DNA of 50,465 bases. Origin: Prevotellaceae bacterium UBA3849. GTDB lineage: Bacteria; Bacteroidota; Bacteroidia; Bacteroidales; Bacteroidaceae. The position numbers and the translations under genes were made by a program. How positions within the stretch are numbered: the stretch's first letter is position 1; each line of letters starts with the position of its first letter. The stretch lies in assembly GCA_002392645.1 (NCBI GenBank), contig DGHL01000071.1, positions 1 to 50,465 on the forward strand, read 5' to 3'. Shown piece after piece: positions 34,533 to 43,063 of the stretch. The notes under the pieces were generated by a model that was given only the letters and a program-made list of their open reading frames with translations, was not told the origin of the DNA and did no database searches.

Positions 34533-34564
34533 CAAAGTTAAGCAAAAAAAACGAAATGCCCAAA
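34533..34564 (-). promoter_or_regulatory. Promoter of the THUMP-like methyltransferase
   Basis: Minus-strand TTTG (34564-34561), exactly 20 bases, TAACTTTG (34540-34533). It places the transcript start some 12 bases before the proposed ATT start codon. Confidence 0.7.
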
Positions 34565-34652
34565 ACTTTTTATTAAAATAGATGAAATATGTATTAAAGC
34601 TATAATGCAAAAACAGTAGGGACACTTACGCTATAGCCTTAGAAACAAGAAG

Positions 34653-34697
34653 AGACCGCCTGAACTTGCTTTGTAAACGAGTAAGTTCGGGCGGTCT
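34653..34697. terminator. Hairpin between cobW-type and methyltransferase genes
   Basis: AGACCGCC-T-GAACTTGC pairs with GTAAGTTC-G-GGCGGTCT. The stem is long but the T tract is weak on either strand (C/T mix). It probably terminates the cobW-type transcript. Confidence 0.6.
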
Positions 34698-34765
34698 TCT
34701 ATATAGTTGAAATAGTGAGGCTTGGCTATGTCTTTTCGTCAAGCCATCCGAAACGATTACTTTTC

Positions 34766-36100
34766 TTATGACTGCTTCCACTCAGTCAGACACTTGTCGA
34801 GTTCCTCTGTAATGGCTTTTTTGTCGAGGTGCTGACCAATGAAGACGATTTTTTGCTGACGGTCGCCATAAGTGTCATCCCAATCACGGTTTACGCCAGG
34901 GTTATCTCTGCGGAACTGCTCCAGTTCTGCCTCAGGCATAGTGGCATACCACTGTCCGGCATTCTGCAACTGCACCTGACGACCAGCCTGCTCAAATATA
35001 TAGCAGAGATGAGGCTGGTCCTCAAACCAACACAGTCCCTTTGCGCGTATCACGCTCTTAGGCCAGCGTCGAGCTACGAAATCATCGAACAGTGAAATGT
35101 CGAATGGCTTGCGGGCATAATATACGAACGTACCTATGCCGTATTCCTCAGCCTCGCCCTCTCCGTGGTGGTGATGATGATGGTGATGACAACCGCAGGT
35201 GCACTCACCACCATGGTGTGACTCGCACTCCTCATCGTGGTGATGGTGCTCGCACTCCTCTTCATGGTCGTGATGATGGTGATGCTCATGCTCGTCGTCG
35301 TCGTCATCGTCATCCTCATCATGGTGATGGTGATGTTCATGCTCATCGTCGTGCTCTTCATCTCCCGAATGTTTCTCTATCTCGCTAATCCAAGCGGCAG
35401 AGGTTGCTACAGAGTCAAAATCGAACATGCCGGTACCGAGAATCTTTTCAAAATCAACGTTACCATAGTCGCACTCTATAATCTCAGCCTTAGGTTGCAG
35501 TGCACGTACAATCTGCTTTACACGCTCCAGATCTTCTGGCGATACCTCAGAAGCCTTGTTGAGCAGTATGATGTTACAGAATTCAATCTGCTGTATAACA
35601 AGATTCTCGATATCCTCCTCGTCGCGCTTAGCTCCCAGCAGACTCTTGCCGCAACCGAACTCATCCTTCATACGCAGTGCGTCAACCACGCTGACGATGC
35701 AATCGAGCTTAGGAGTGCCTCCCTCGTTATACTGTGCACCCATTGTAGGAATAGAGCAGATGGTCTGGGCTATTGGTGCAGGCTCACAGATACCGCTTGC
35801 CTCAATGACGATATAGTCAAATTTCTGCATCTTTACGATGTCGCTCAGTTGCTGTACGAGATCCATCTTCAGTGTGCAGCAGATACAACCGTTCTGCAGT
35901 GCCACCAGCGAATCATCCTGCTGGTTCACCACGCCCCCCTGCTGTATGAGGTCGGCATCGATATTCACCTCACCGATATCGTTGACAATCACGGCGAACT
36001 TGATACCCTTCTCGTTGGTGAGAATACGGTTCAACAAAGTGGTCTTTCCGCTGCCTAAGTAACCCGTAAGCAGCAGCACGGGAATTTCTTGTGTGCTCAT
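34766..36100 (-). CDS. CobW/COG0523 GTPase with His/Asp-rich metal loop
   Basis: A 444-residue G3E-family GTPase, a putative metal chaperone. Walker A is G-Y-L-G-S-G-K-T (13-20). The metal-binding C-I-C-C is at 72-75 and N-K-A-S (181-184) is the guanine-recognition site. A CobW C-terminal domain ends the protein. Residues 244-312 form an extraordinary low-complexity loop with 29 His and 5 Cys (including C-T-C-G-C) plus long Asp/Glu runs. Such loops in this family buffer or sense zinc, nickel or cobalt; zinc is the best guess because ZNG1/YeiR-type proteins share C-x-C-C. No riboswitch or obvious Zur-like site is visible upstream. Confidence 0.88.
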   Translation of the reverse strand: MSTQEIPVLLLTGYLGSGKTTLLNRILTNEKGIKFAVIVNDIGEVNIDADLIQQGGVVNQQDDSLVALQNGCICCTLKMDLVQQLSDIVKMQKFDYIVIEASGICEPAPIAQTICSIPTMGAQYNEGGTPKLDCIVSVVDALRMKDEFGCGKSLLGAKRDEEDIENLVIQQIEFCNIILLNKASEVSPEDLERVKQIVRALQPKAEIIECDYGNVDFEKILGTGMFDFDSVATSAAWISEIEKHSGDEEHDDEHEHHHHHDEDDDDDDDEHEHHHHHDHEEECEHHHHDEECESHHGGECTCGCHHHHHHHHGEGEAEEYGIGTFVYYARKPFDISLFDDFVARRWPKSVIRAKGLCWFEDQPHLCYIFEQAGRQVQLQNAGQWYATMPEAELEQFRRDNPGVNRDWDDTYGDRQQKIVFIGQHLDKKAITEELDKCLTEWKQS

Positions 36101-36173
36101 AATATATATGTAATATATGTTTATCGTCTTGTTGGTTGATTACAAAAACAGTGCCATGATGTGCATCGTGTCA

Positions 36174-39100
36174 CTATTTCTTGTCCTCGGGCATCATTTT
36201 ACGCAGGCATCCTACAGCCTCTTTTACCGTAGGCACGTTCTTGACCATCAGTACGTTCTGTCCCTTTACTACCTTTAGGTCGCAATATTTAGCGTGGGTA
36301 GTGACATAGTTCAGTATGCTGTCGAAGAAGCGGCTTTGGTAGAATACACTGTCAGGATTGCTGACAAACTGCATCTTCATGATATGCTGTTTCAGTACGA
36401 TTTTCTCGCATCCGAGCCTTCTGCCCAGTCTGCGCAGTATTACAACGAGCATCAGTTCTTCACCCTCTGGTGGCACCGGACCAAAACGGTCCTCCATACG
36501 TTTGCGATAAGCCTCCAGGTCGTGGTCGGTCTGTATGTTGTCCAGTTCGCGGTAAAGAATCATACGCTCGCTTGAACCAGGTACGTAGGTGTCAGGGAAA
36601 TACATCTGCAGGTCGCTCTCCACGGTGCAGTCATCTACGAAGTCCTCACCTGTAAGATTCTCGCCCTCGGCAAGTTGCTCAGCATACAGATCCTGGAATT
36701 CATCGTTCTTCAGTTCGTTTACTGCCTGTGAAAGTATCTTCTGATAAGTTTCATATCCCAGGTCCTCCATGAATCCAGACTGCTCTGCACCAAGCAGGTT
36801 GCCGGCACCTCTTATGTCGAGGTCCTGCATGGCAAGACTGAATCCTGAGCCAAGGTCGGCAAACGTCTCCAAGGCTTCCAGACGGCGTCGGCTCTCCACA
36901 GGAAGATATGTCAGCGGTGGAGCCAGCAGATAGCAGAAGGCCTTACGGTTGGAGCGTCCTACGCGTCCGCGCATCTGGTGCAGGTCTGACAGACCGAAGT
37001 GGTTGGCATCATTAATGATGATGGTGTTGGCATTAGGAATGTCGATGCCATTCTCCACGATGGTAGTGGATAGCAGTACGTCATAGTCATGGTTCATAAA
37101 GCCGATGATAATCTTCTCCAATTCCTCAGGCTTCATCTGTCCGTGACCGATTGCCACGCGGCAATCCTTTACCGTGCGCTCAATGACAGATTTCATCTTG
37201 TCGAGCGTGGCAATGCGGTTACATACGAAATAGACCTGTCCGTCACGACTCATCTCAAAGTTTATGGCATCTGCCACGAGTTCGGCAGAGAATGTCGTCA
37301 CCTGTGTGTCAATAGGATGACGGTTAGGTGGTGGAGTGCGCATGATGCTCATGTCCCTTGCACCCATCAGTGAGAACTGCAAGGTGCGCGGTATTGGTGT
37401 GGCAGACATGGTGAGGGTGTCGATATTGCTTTTCAGCTGTCGTAGTTTCTCCTTGGTTGACACGCCGAACTTCTGTTCCTCGTCGATAATCAGCAATCCG
37501 AGATCGTGCCACTTCACCGTCTTCGACAACATGCGGTGAGTACCTACGAGAATGTCAATCTTGCCAGCCTCCAGGTCCTCCTGCAGCAGTCTCAGTTGCT
37601 TCGGGGTGCGTGCCCTTGATATATAGTCAACCCTCACAGGCAGTCCGTTGAGTCTCTTGGTGAAAGTCTTGTAGTGCTGAAAAGCCAGTACGGTAGTAGG
37701 CACCAGCACAGCCACCTGCTTAGAGTCGCATGCAGCCTTGAAGGCAGCTCTTACCGCCACCTCCGTCTTTCCGAATCCTACGTCGCCGCATACGAGGCGG
37801 TCCATAGGTCGCTGCGACTCCATGTCGTGCTTCACCTCCTGCGTAGCCTTCATCTGGTCTGGCGTGTCCTCATAGAGGAACGACCCTTCAAGCTGGTGCT
37901 GTAGGAAAGAGTCAGGCGAGAAGGCATAGCCCTTCTCGTGGCGGCGCTTGGCATAAAGCTTTATAAGGTCGCGTGCAATATCCTTGATGCGCTTCTTGGC
38001 CTTCTCCTTGATGCGCTCCCATGCTCCGGTGCCAAGTGTGGAAAGCTTAGGCGGCTCGCCGCTGTCAGCGCGGCGATATTTGCTGATTTTGTATAGTGAG
38101 TGGATGCTGACGTCCACCTTATCGTTCTTCTGATATACTATTCTGATAACCTCCTGGTAGCCTTGTACCATGGAACCGTCAGCCTGTTTTACCATTGTAG
38201 GCACGCGCACCAGTCCGGCAAACTTGCCTATGCCGAAGTCCACGTGTACTATGAAGTCTCCGGGTTCCATCTCCTGCAGCTCCTTCATGGTGAGAGCCAT
38301 TTTGCCGCGCTTAGCCGACTGTGCCTTGAGCTGATACTTATGGAAACGCTCAAATATCTGGTGGTCGGTAAGCATAGCCATGCCCATGCCTTCATCTATG
38401 AAGCCCTCGTGCAGAGTACCTTTCACAGGAATCCATGCATCACCGCCACGTAGGTTGTTCAGGATTTCGTGCAGACGTTCCAGCTGCTTGTCGCTGTCTG
38501 AAAGTATATACGTCTTGTAGCCTTTCAGTTGGAAATCCTCCAACGTCTGTGCCAGCAAGTCGAAATTCTTGTGGAACAGAGGCTGCGGTGTGGTCTTCAG
38601 CTCAAGCGAGATTTCAGGTTCGGAACCGCTAAGTTCTACCACCCTCAGACGGTCGAGCGACTTCTCAAACCTCGTAGCAGTGCATAGGTTCAGGCTCGCC
38701 GTCAGTTCGCGTATCACCTCAGCCTTCTCCACCTCTGAAGTATATGCCGTTCGGTCAGCCAGTGCCTGCTGTGAGAATCCATCTTTATAGATAAAGTCCA
38801 CGGCATCTATGACGTATCGGATGTCATGGGTTATGATTATGGTGTCATCGGCGAAGGAATCGAGCACAGGTACCTTCTCCGTCTCGGTGCGTGCTATCTC
38901 AGGCACTATGGCAACGGAGTCAAGTATGGCGAGCGACAGTTGGTCTTCTACGTTGAATGTGCGCAGGGTGTCGATTTCTTCGTCAAAGAAATCGATACGG
39001 AAGGGTTGCTCGTCAGAATAAGAGTAAACGTCCACGATACTGCCCCTGACGGCAAACTGTCCAGGCTCATATACGTAGTCGCGTTCGGCAAATCCCAGTT

Positions 39101-39617
39101 CGCGTAACCTATGTACGAGGTCTGTGATGCTGATGTTCTGTCCCTTCTGCAGTGCTATACGGTTGTCGTCAAGGTTCTGTTGCGATATTACGAGTTCTGC
39201 CAGTGCGGCAGGGTAGGTGACGATGATGCTGGCACAGCCATTGCCGCTGAGTTTCGTAAGCACTTCGGTACGTAGAATCTCGCTTGCAGCATCGCGCTGT
39301 CCGAACTTCACCGCACGCTTGTAGGAAGACGGGAAGAACAGCGGGGTAGGCAGCGAACTACCTTCTTCGGTCTGCTCACTGTTGCCGCAGAGGCTCATAA
39401 AGTCCTGATACAGGTAGCCAGCCTCGTCGGCATCACGCATGATGAAAAGCAGTTGTCTGCCAGCCTGCCGGGCAACGGCAGCGAAATTAAGTGCAATAGA
39501 TGACTGTGTAAGACCGTTCACGATGGCCCTACTTTTGGATTTTTTCTTAAGTAACGACAGCAGAGCCTTCGACTGTGAAGACTTGCCATAAATACGCAAA
39601 AATTCGTTTAGTTGCAT
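36174..39617 (-). CDS. mfd: Transcription-repair coupling factor Mfd
   Basis: An ATP-driven DNA translocase that removes stalled RNA polymerase and recruits UvrA. 1147 residues from ATG 39617. A longer open frame upstream is antisense to the next gene and is discarded. The N-terminal UvrB-like region (about 1-400) is followed by the polymerase-interacting domain (F-I-V-H-V-D-F-G-I-G-K-F near 480). Next come the helicase motifs: C-G-D-V-G-F-G-K-T-E-V (Walker A), D-E-E-Q-K-F-G-V (motif II), and the G-R-V-G-R-S motif. The C-terminal D7 domain ends the protein. A promoter lies 12-42 bases upstream. Confidence 0.95.
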   Translation of the reverse strand: MQLNEFLRIYGKSSQSKALLSLLKKKSKSRAIVNGLTQSSIALNFAAVARQAGRQLLFIMRDADEAGYLYQDFMSLCGNSEQTEEGSSLPTPLFFPSSYKRAVKFGQRDAASEILRTEVLTKLSGNGCASIIVTYPAALAELVISQQNLDDNRIALQKGQNISITDLVHRLRELGFAERDYVYEPGQFAVRGSIVDVYSYSDEQPFRIDFFDEEIDTLRTFNVEDQLSLAILDSVAIVPEIARTETEKVPVLDSFADDTIIITHDIRYVIDAVDFIYKDGFSQQALADRTAYTSEVEKAEVIRELTASLNLCTATRFEKSLDRLRVVELSGSEPEISLELKTTPQPLFHKNFDLLAQTLEDFQLKGYKTYILSDSDKQLERLHEILNNLRGGDAWIPVKGTLHEGFIDEGMGMAMLTDHQIFERFHKYQLKAQSAKRGKMALTMKELQEMEPGDFIVHVDFGIGKFAGLVRVPTMVKQADGSMVQGYQEVIRIVYQKNDKVDVSIHSLYKISKYRRADSGEPPKLSTLGTGAWERIKEKAKKRIKDIARDLIKLYAKRRHEKGYAFSPDSFLQHQLEGSFLYEDTPDQMKATQEVKHDMESQRPMDRLVCGDVGFGKTEVAVRAAFKAACDSKQVAVLVPTTVLAFQHYKTFTKRLNGLPVRVDYISRARTPKQLRLLQEDLEAGKIDILVGTHRMLSKTVKWHDLGLLIIDEEQKFGVSTKEKLRQLKSNIDTLTMSATPIPRTLQFSLMGARDMSIMRTPPPNRHPIDTQVTTFSAELVADAINFEMSRDGQVYFVCNRIATLDKMKSVIERTVKDCRVAIGHGQMKPEELEKIIIGFMNHDYDVLLSTTIVENGIDIPNANTIIINDANHFGLSDLHQMRGRVGRSNRKAFCYLLAPPLTYLPVESRRRLEALETFADLGSGFSLAMQDLDIRGAGNLLGAEQSGFMEDLGYETYQKILSQAVNELKNDEFQDLYAEQLAEGENLTGEDFVDDCTVESDLQMYFPDTYVPGSSERMILYRELDNIQTDHDLEAYRKRMEDRFGPVPPEGEELMLVVILRRLGRRLGCEKIVLKQHIMKMQFVSNPDSVFYQSRFFDSILNYVTTHAKYCDLKVVKGQNVLMVKNVPTVKEAVGCLRKMMPEDKK

Positions 39618-39628
39618 AAAAAACAATG

Positions 39629-39659
39629 CAAAAGTACAAAATATTCTTAAAAGAACAAA
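39629..39659 (-). promoter_or_regulatory. mfd promoter
   Basis: Minus-strand TTTG (39659-39656), 19 bases, TACTTTTG (39636-39629). It confirms ATG 39617 as the mfd start, with a very short leader. Confidence 0.7.
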
Positions 39660-39678
39660 GAGTTTAAAGTTTTTTTCG

Positions 39679-39686
39679 TACTTTTG
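39679..39686 (+). promoter_or_regulatory. -7 element of the Dpm1-like gene
   Basis: TACTTTTG matches TAnnTTTG and lies 28 bases before ATG 39715, divergent from the mfd promoter. No TTTG is seen at the right distance. Confidence 0.55.
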
Positions 39687-39714
39687 CATGCGAAAAACGA
39701 AAACGCGTAAAAAA

Positions 39715-40464
39715 ATGAAACCGAGTGACAGTATTATAATCATTCCCACATACAACGAGAAGGAAAACATTGAGAAAATCATAAGAGCCGTATTCTCGTT
39801 GGAGAAGAGTTTCCACATACTCGTTATAGACGATGGTTCGCCTGATGGCACTGCGGAGATAGTACACCGACTCATCGACACAGAGTTTGGCGGTCAGTTG
39901 TTCATAGAGGAACGCTCAGGCAAGCTTGGTCTCGGTACAGCCTACATCATGGGATTCAAGTGGGCTTTGGCGCACGACTACCAATACATATTCGAGATGG
40001 ATGCCGATTTCAGTCATGACCCTAACGACGTGCCACGCCTTTACAGCGCCTGCGCCGATGAAGGTTATGACGTAGCCATAGGTTCACGCTATGTAAGCGG
40101 TGTGAACGTGGTGAACTGGCCTATAGGCAGGGTGTTGATGTCGTATTTCGCATCAAAATACGTGCGTCTTGTCACGGGTTTCAAGGTTCACGACACCACT
40201 GCGGGCTTCAAGTGCTACAAGCGCCGCGTGCTTGAGACCATAGAGCTCGATAAGATACGCTTCAAGGGCTATGCCTTCCAGATAGAAATGAAGTTCACCG
40301 CCTATAAGATAGGTTTCAAGATAAAGGAAGTACCGGTGATATTCGTTAACCGCAGGGAAGGCGTCAGCAAGATGAGCGGCGGCATATTCGGCGAGGCATT
40401 CTTCGGCGTAATGCGTCTGCGCCTTGACGGATGGCTGAGAAAATATCCGAAGATTAAGGCTTAG
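39715..40464 (+). CDS. Polyprenyl-phosphate mannose synthase-like GT2
   Basis: A soluble family 2 glycosyltransferase of 249 residues related to Dpm1. Motifs: I-I-I-I-P-T-Y-N-E-K-E-N-I, V-I-D-D-G-S-P-D-G-T, L-G-L-G-T-A-Y-I-M-G-F, F-E-M-D-A-D-F-S-H-D-P, and G-S-R-Y-V-S-G, ending with Y-A-F-Q-I-E-M and R-E-G-V-S-K-M-S-G-G. It would transfer a hexose, probably mannose, from a GDP-sugar to a lipid carrier. I start at ATG 39715; an ATG nine codons upstream lies on the promoter -7 element and cannot be in the transcript. Confidence 0.9.
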   Translation: MKPSDSIIIIPTYNEKENIEKIIRAVFSLEKSFHILVIDDGSPDGTAEIVHRLIDTEFGGQLFIEERSGKLGLGTAYIMGFKWALAHDYQYIFEMDADFSHDPNDVPRLYSACADEGYDVAIGSRYVSGVNVVNWPIGRVLMSYFASKYVRLVTGFKVHDTTAGFKCYKRRVLETIELDKIRFKGYAFQIEMKFTAYKIGFKIKEVPVIFVNRREGVSKMSGGIFGEAFFGVMRLRLDGWLRKYPKIKA

Positions 40465-40614
40465 GAATCGTATTTAACTTGCGTTTCCTTGCGTTCAAAA
40501 TCACCAAAGTGATTTTAGGCGCGAAATAGCGCAAAATTTACGAATAGAGCGTAACTATCTGATAGTCAGCTAGAGCATCTGGCTTAGAGGTGCTAAAGAA
40601 GCATCGTTTAAGGG

Positions 40615-40720
40615 TAAAAGCATAGCTTTTGTAGTGTGAAAGCTATGCTTTTACTGTGTAAAGTGGGTGCTTTTACAACGTAAAAAATGTCATTTAGGAG
40701 TATAAAAGCTATGCTTTTGC
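40615..40720. repeat. Dispersed AAAAGCATAGCTTTT palindromic repeat, copy 3
   Basis: The core TAAAAGCATAGCTTTT (40615-40630) is followed by inverse-orientation units GAAAGCTATGCTTTTA (40638-40653) and TAAAAGCTATGCTTTTG (40703-40719), with degenerate GTAGTGT and CTGTGTA spacers. It is more divergent than copies 1 and 2. Confidence 0.75.
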
Positions 40721-40852
40721 AACCAAAAGCGAAAAAAACGAGAAGACGGCTGTGCGGATTTTTCTGTGACACGGGATGGTTTTTCTGTGTGAAAACTCTA
40801 TTTTGCGTTTTTTTGTAGTGTTTGGAAAGTGCGCAGATTTTGCATGAATTAT

Positions 40853-40883
40853 TTTGCCGTTTCGCGAAAAGTTATTACCTTTG
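40853..40883 (+). promoter_or_regulatory. recG promoter
   Basis: TTTG (40853-40856), 19 bases, TACCTTTG (40876-40883). The predicted start of transcription falls at about 40888-40891, on the GTG start codon itself. Confidence 0.65.
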
Positions 40884-40889
40884 CACTCA

Positions 40890-42986
40890 GTGAGCAGTAT
40901 TCTTGATCAAGACATAAAATATCTTACGGGAGTAGGACCGCAAAGACAGAAGATACTCAACCAAGAGTTGGGTATCCATAGTTTCGGCGATCTGTTAGAA
41001 TACTACCCCTACAAATATGTTGACAGAAGCAAGATATACCATGCCAACGAGTTGACGTCAGACATGCCCTTCGTTCAATTGAAAGGCAAGATACTGTCGT
41101 TTGAGACCTTTGACATGGGAATCAGGAAGAAAAGGCTTGTAGGCCACTTCAGCGATGGCACCGGAGTGATAGACCTTGTGTGGTTTTCTGGTGTGAAGTG
41201 GGTGGTGCAGAGTCATAAGGTAGGCAAGGAATACATAGTGTTCGGCAAACCTACCGTGTTCAACGGGCGCTTTCAGATAAGTCATCCTGACATGGATGAT
41301 GTATCGACGTTGTCGCTTAATGACATGGGTATGCAGCCTTACTACGTAACTACGGAGAAGATGAAGAAGGCAGGCGTAACGTCGCGCACCATGGAGCGCA
41401 TAACGAAGACACTGCTCACGAAACTGCCTCCATTGCCAGAAACCCTGCCTGACTATATAACGAATCCGCTGCACCTCGTAAGCAGGGATACAGCAATGCG
41501 ATGCATACACTATCCGCACAACCAGTACGAGATGCTGCATGCACGCGAAAGACTGAAGTTTGAGGAACTGTTCTACGTACAACTCAACATACTGCGCTAC
41601 GCCTCTAACAACAGGAAGAAATACAAAGGCTACCTGTTTCCAAAGGTAGGTGACGTGTTTCGTGAGTTTTATTCTAAAAACCTGCCGTTTGAACTGACCG
41701 GAGCACAGAAGCGAGTGATGCACGAGATACAGAAGGACATGAACACCGGCAGGCAGATGAACCGACTCGTACAGGGCGATGTAGGCTCAGGCAAGACGCT
41801 TGTGGCGCTGATGGCAATGCTGATAGCCGTCGATAACGGTTTCCAGGCAGTGATGATGGCACCTACTGAGATTCTGGCAGAGCAGCATCTTGCCACCATA
41901 AAGGAATTCCTGCATGACATGGATGTGCACGTAGAGTTGCTTACGGGCATAGTCAAGGGTAAGAAGCGCAAGGCTGTCATGGACGGACTGCTTGACGGTA
42001 GTGTCAAGATACTCGTGGGCACGCATGCCGTGATAGAAGACAACGTACAGTTCAGTAACCTTGGCATAGCCGTCATAGACGAGCAACACCGCTTTGGAGT
42101 GGCGCAGAGAGCAAAATTGTGGGCGAAGAACACCAACCCGCCGCATATACTCGTGATGACAGCCACGCCGATACCGCGCACGCTTGCTATGACCATATAC
42201 GGCGACCTCGACGTAAGTGTGATAGACGAATTGCCACCGGGACGCAAGCCCATACAGACACTGCATAAGTACGAAGACCAGACGGTGAGTCTGTATAATG
42301 GCATACGCACCGAGGTGGCAAAGGGTAGGCAGGTATATGTGGTTTTCCCGCTTATAAAGGAAAGCGAGAAGATGGACCTGCAGGACCTTGAGGCTGGTTT
42401 TGCGCATCTGCAGGAAGTATTCCCTGATTTCAGCCTCAGTAAGGTGCATGGCAAGATGAAGCCGGTGGAGAAGGAGGCAGAGATGCAGCGCTTTGCGCGT
42501 GGCGAGACGCAGATGCTCGTGGCAACGACGGTGATAGAGGTGGGCGTGAACGTACCAAATGCCAGCGTAATGGTGATAATGGAGGCGCAGAGGTTCGGAC
42601 TGTCTCAGCTTCACCAGTTGCGTGGACGTGTAGGACGTGGTGCTGACCAGTCATACTGCATACTTGTCAGCGGCAGGGAACTATCGTCGGAAACACGAAA
42701 ACGCCTCGATATAATGTGTGAGACGAACGATGGCTTCCGGATAGCAGAGGCTGACCTGAAACTGCGTGGCCCCGGTGACCTGGAAGGTACGCAGCAGAGT
42801 GGCATGGCATTTGACCTGAAGATTGCCAACATAGCACAGGACGGACAGTTGGTTCAGATGGCACGCGATGAGGCTCAGAAGATAATAGATGCCGACCCGG
42901 AATGTAATGCTCCACAGCATGCCATGCTCTGGAATCGCCTGCGGGAGATACGCAAGTCTAACGTGGACTGGGCTGCAATCAGTTGA
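40890..42986 (+). CDS. recG: ATP-dependent DNA helicase RecG
   Basis: A fork-reversal and branch-migration helicase, 698 residues from GTG 40890. The N-terminal wedge/OB domain spans residues about 1-260. Walker A is Q-G-D-V-G-S-G-K-T, motif II is D-E-Q-H-R-F-G-V, motif III T-A-T-P-I-P-R-T, and motif VI G-R-V-G-R-G. A longer frame opening with TTG 40854 starts inside the promoter, so it is rejected. With GTG as start the mRNA would have almost no leader. Short S-S-I-L-D-Q-D-I-K-Y-L-T-G-V-G-P is the usual RecG N-terminus. Confidence 0.95.
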   Translation: MSSILDQDIKYLTGVGPQRQKILNQELGIHSFGDLLEYYPYKYVDRSKIYHANELTSDMPFVQLKGKILSFETFDMGIRKKRLVGHFSDGTGVIDLVWFSGVKWVVQSHKVGKEYIVFGKPTVFNGRFQISHPDMDDVSTLSLNDMGMQPYYVTTEKMKKAGVTSRTMERITKTLLTKLPPLPETLPDYITNPLHLVSRDTAMRCIHYPHNQYEMLHARERLKFEELFYVQLNILRYASNNRKKYKGYLFPKVGDVFREFYSKNLPFELTGAQKRVMHEIQKDMNTGRQMNRLVQGDVGSGKTLVALMAMLIAVDNGFQAVMMAPTEILAEQHLATIKEFLHDMDVHVELLTGIVKGKKRKAVMDGLLDGSVKILVGTHAVIEDNVQFSNLGIAVIDEQHRFGVAQRAKLWAKNTNPPHILVMTATPIPRTLAMTIYGDLDVSVIDELPPGRKPIQTLHKYEDQTVSLYNGIRTEVAKGRQVYVVFPLIKESEKMDLQDLEAGFAHLQEVFPDFSLSKVHGKMKPVEKEAEMQRFARGETQMLVATTVIEVGVNVPNASVMVIMEAQRFGLSQLHQLRGRVGRGADQSYCILVSGRELSSETRKRLDIMCETNDGFRIAEADLKLRGPGDLEGTQQSGMAFDLKIANIAQDGQLVQMARDEAQKIIDADPECNAPQHAMLWNRLREIRKSNVDWAAIS

Positions 42987-43055
42987 AGAATTGAAGAATT
43001 TAAGGATTGAAGAATTGAAGAACTGAAGGATTTAAGGATTGAAGAATTGAAAAAT
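42986..43055. repeat. GAAGAATTGAAGAA tandem-like spacer
   Basis: The 77-base gap between recG and hflX is mostly imperfect repeats of GAAGAATTGAAGAATTTAAG. It seems to be an expansion rather than a regulatory site. It may have modest effects on ribosome loading at hflX. Confidence 0.6.
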
Positions 43056-43063
43056 ACTTTTTA

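Larger units (their letters stand above)
40465..40889. other. Intergenic region with a small hairpin and palindromic repeats
   Basis: It contains a small hairpin, AAAATCAC-CAAA-GTGATTTT (40497-40516), possibly a weak terminator, the third AAAAGCATAGCTTTT repeat (40615-40720), and the recG promoter. No gene is supported. Confidence 0.5.

Noticed and set aside
35237..36058. A long plus-strand frame beginning with a V/M/L-rich repeat
   Set aside because: It is the mirror of the His/Asp codon repeats of the CobW gene.
39618..39881. An 88-residue N-terminal extension of Mfd
   Set aside because: It crosses the mfd promoter and runs antisense to the Dpm1-like gene; the true start at 39617 fits the promoter and the family.
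40854..40889. TTG start upstream for RecG
   Set aside because: It starts in the -33 element of the promoter, so it cannot be in the transcript.
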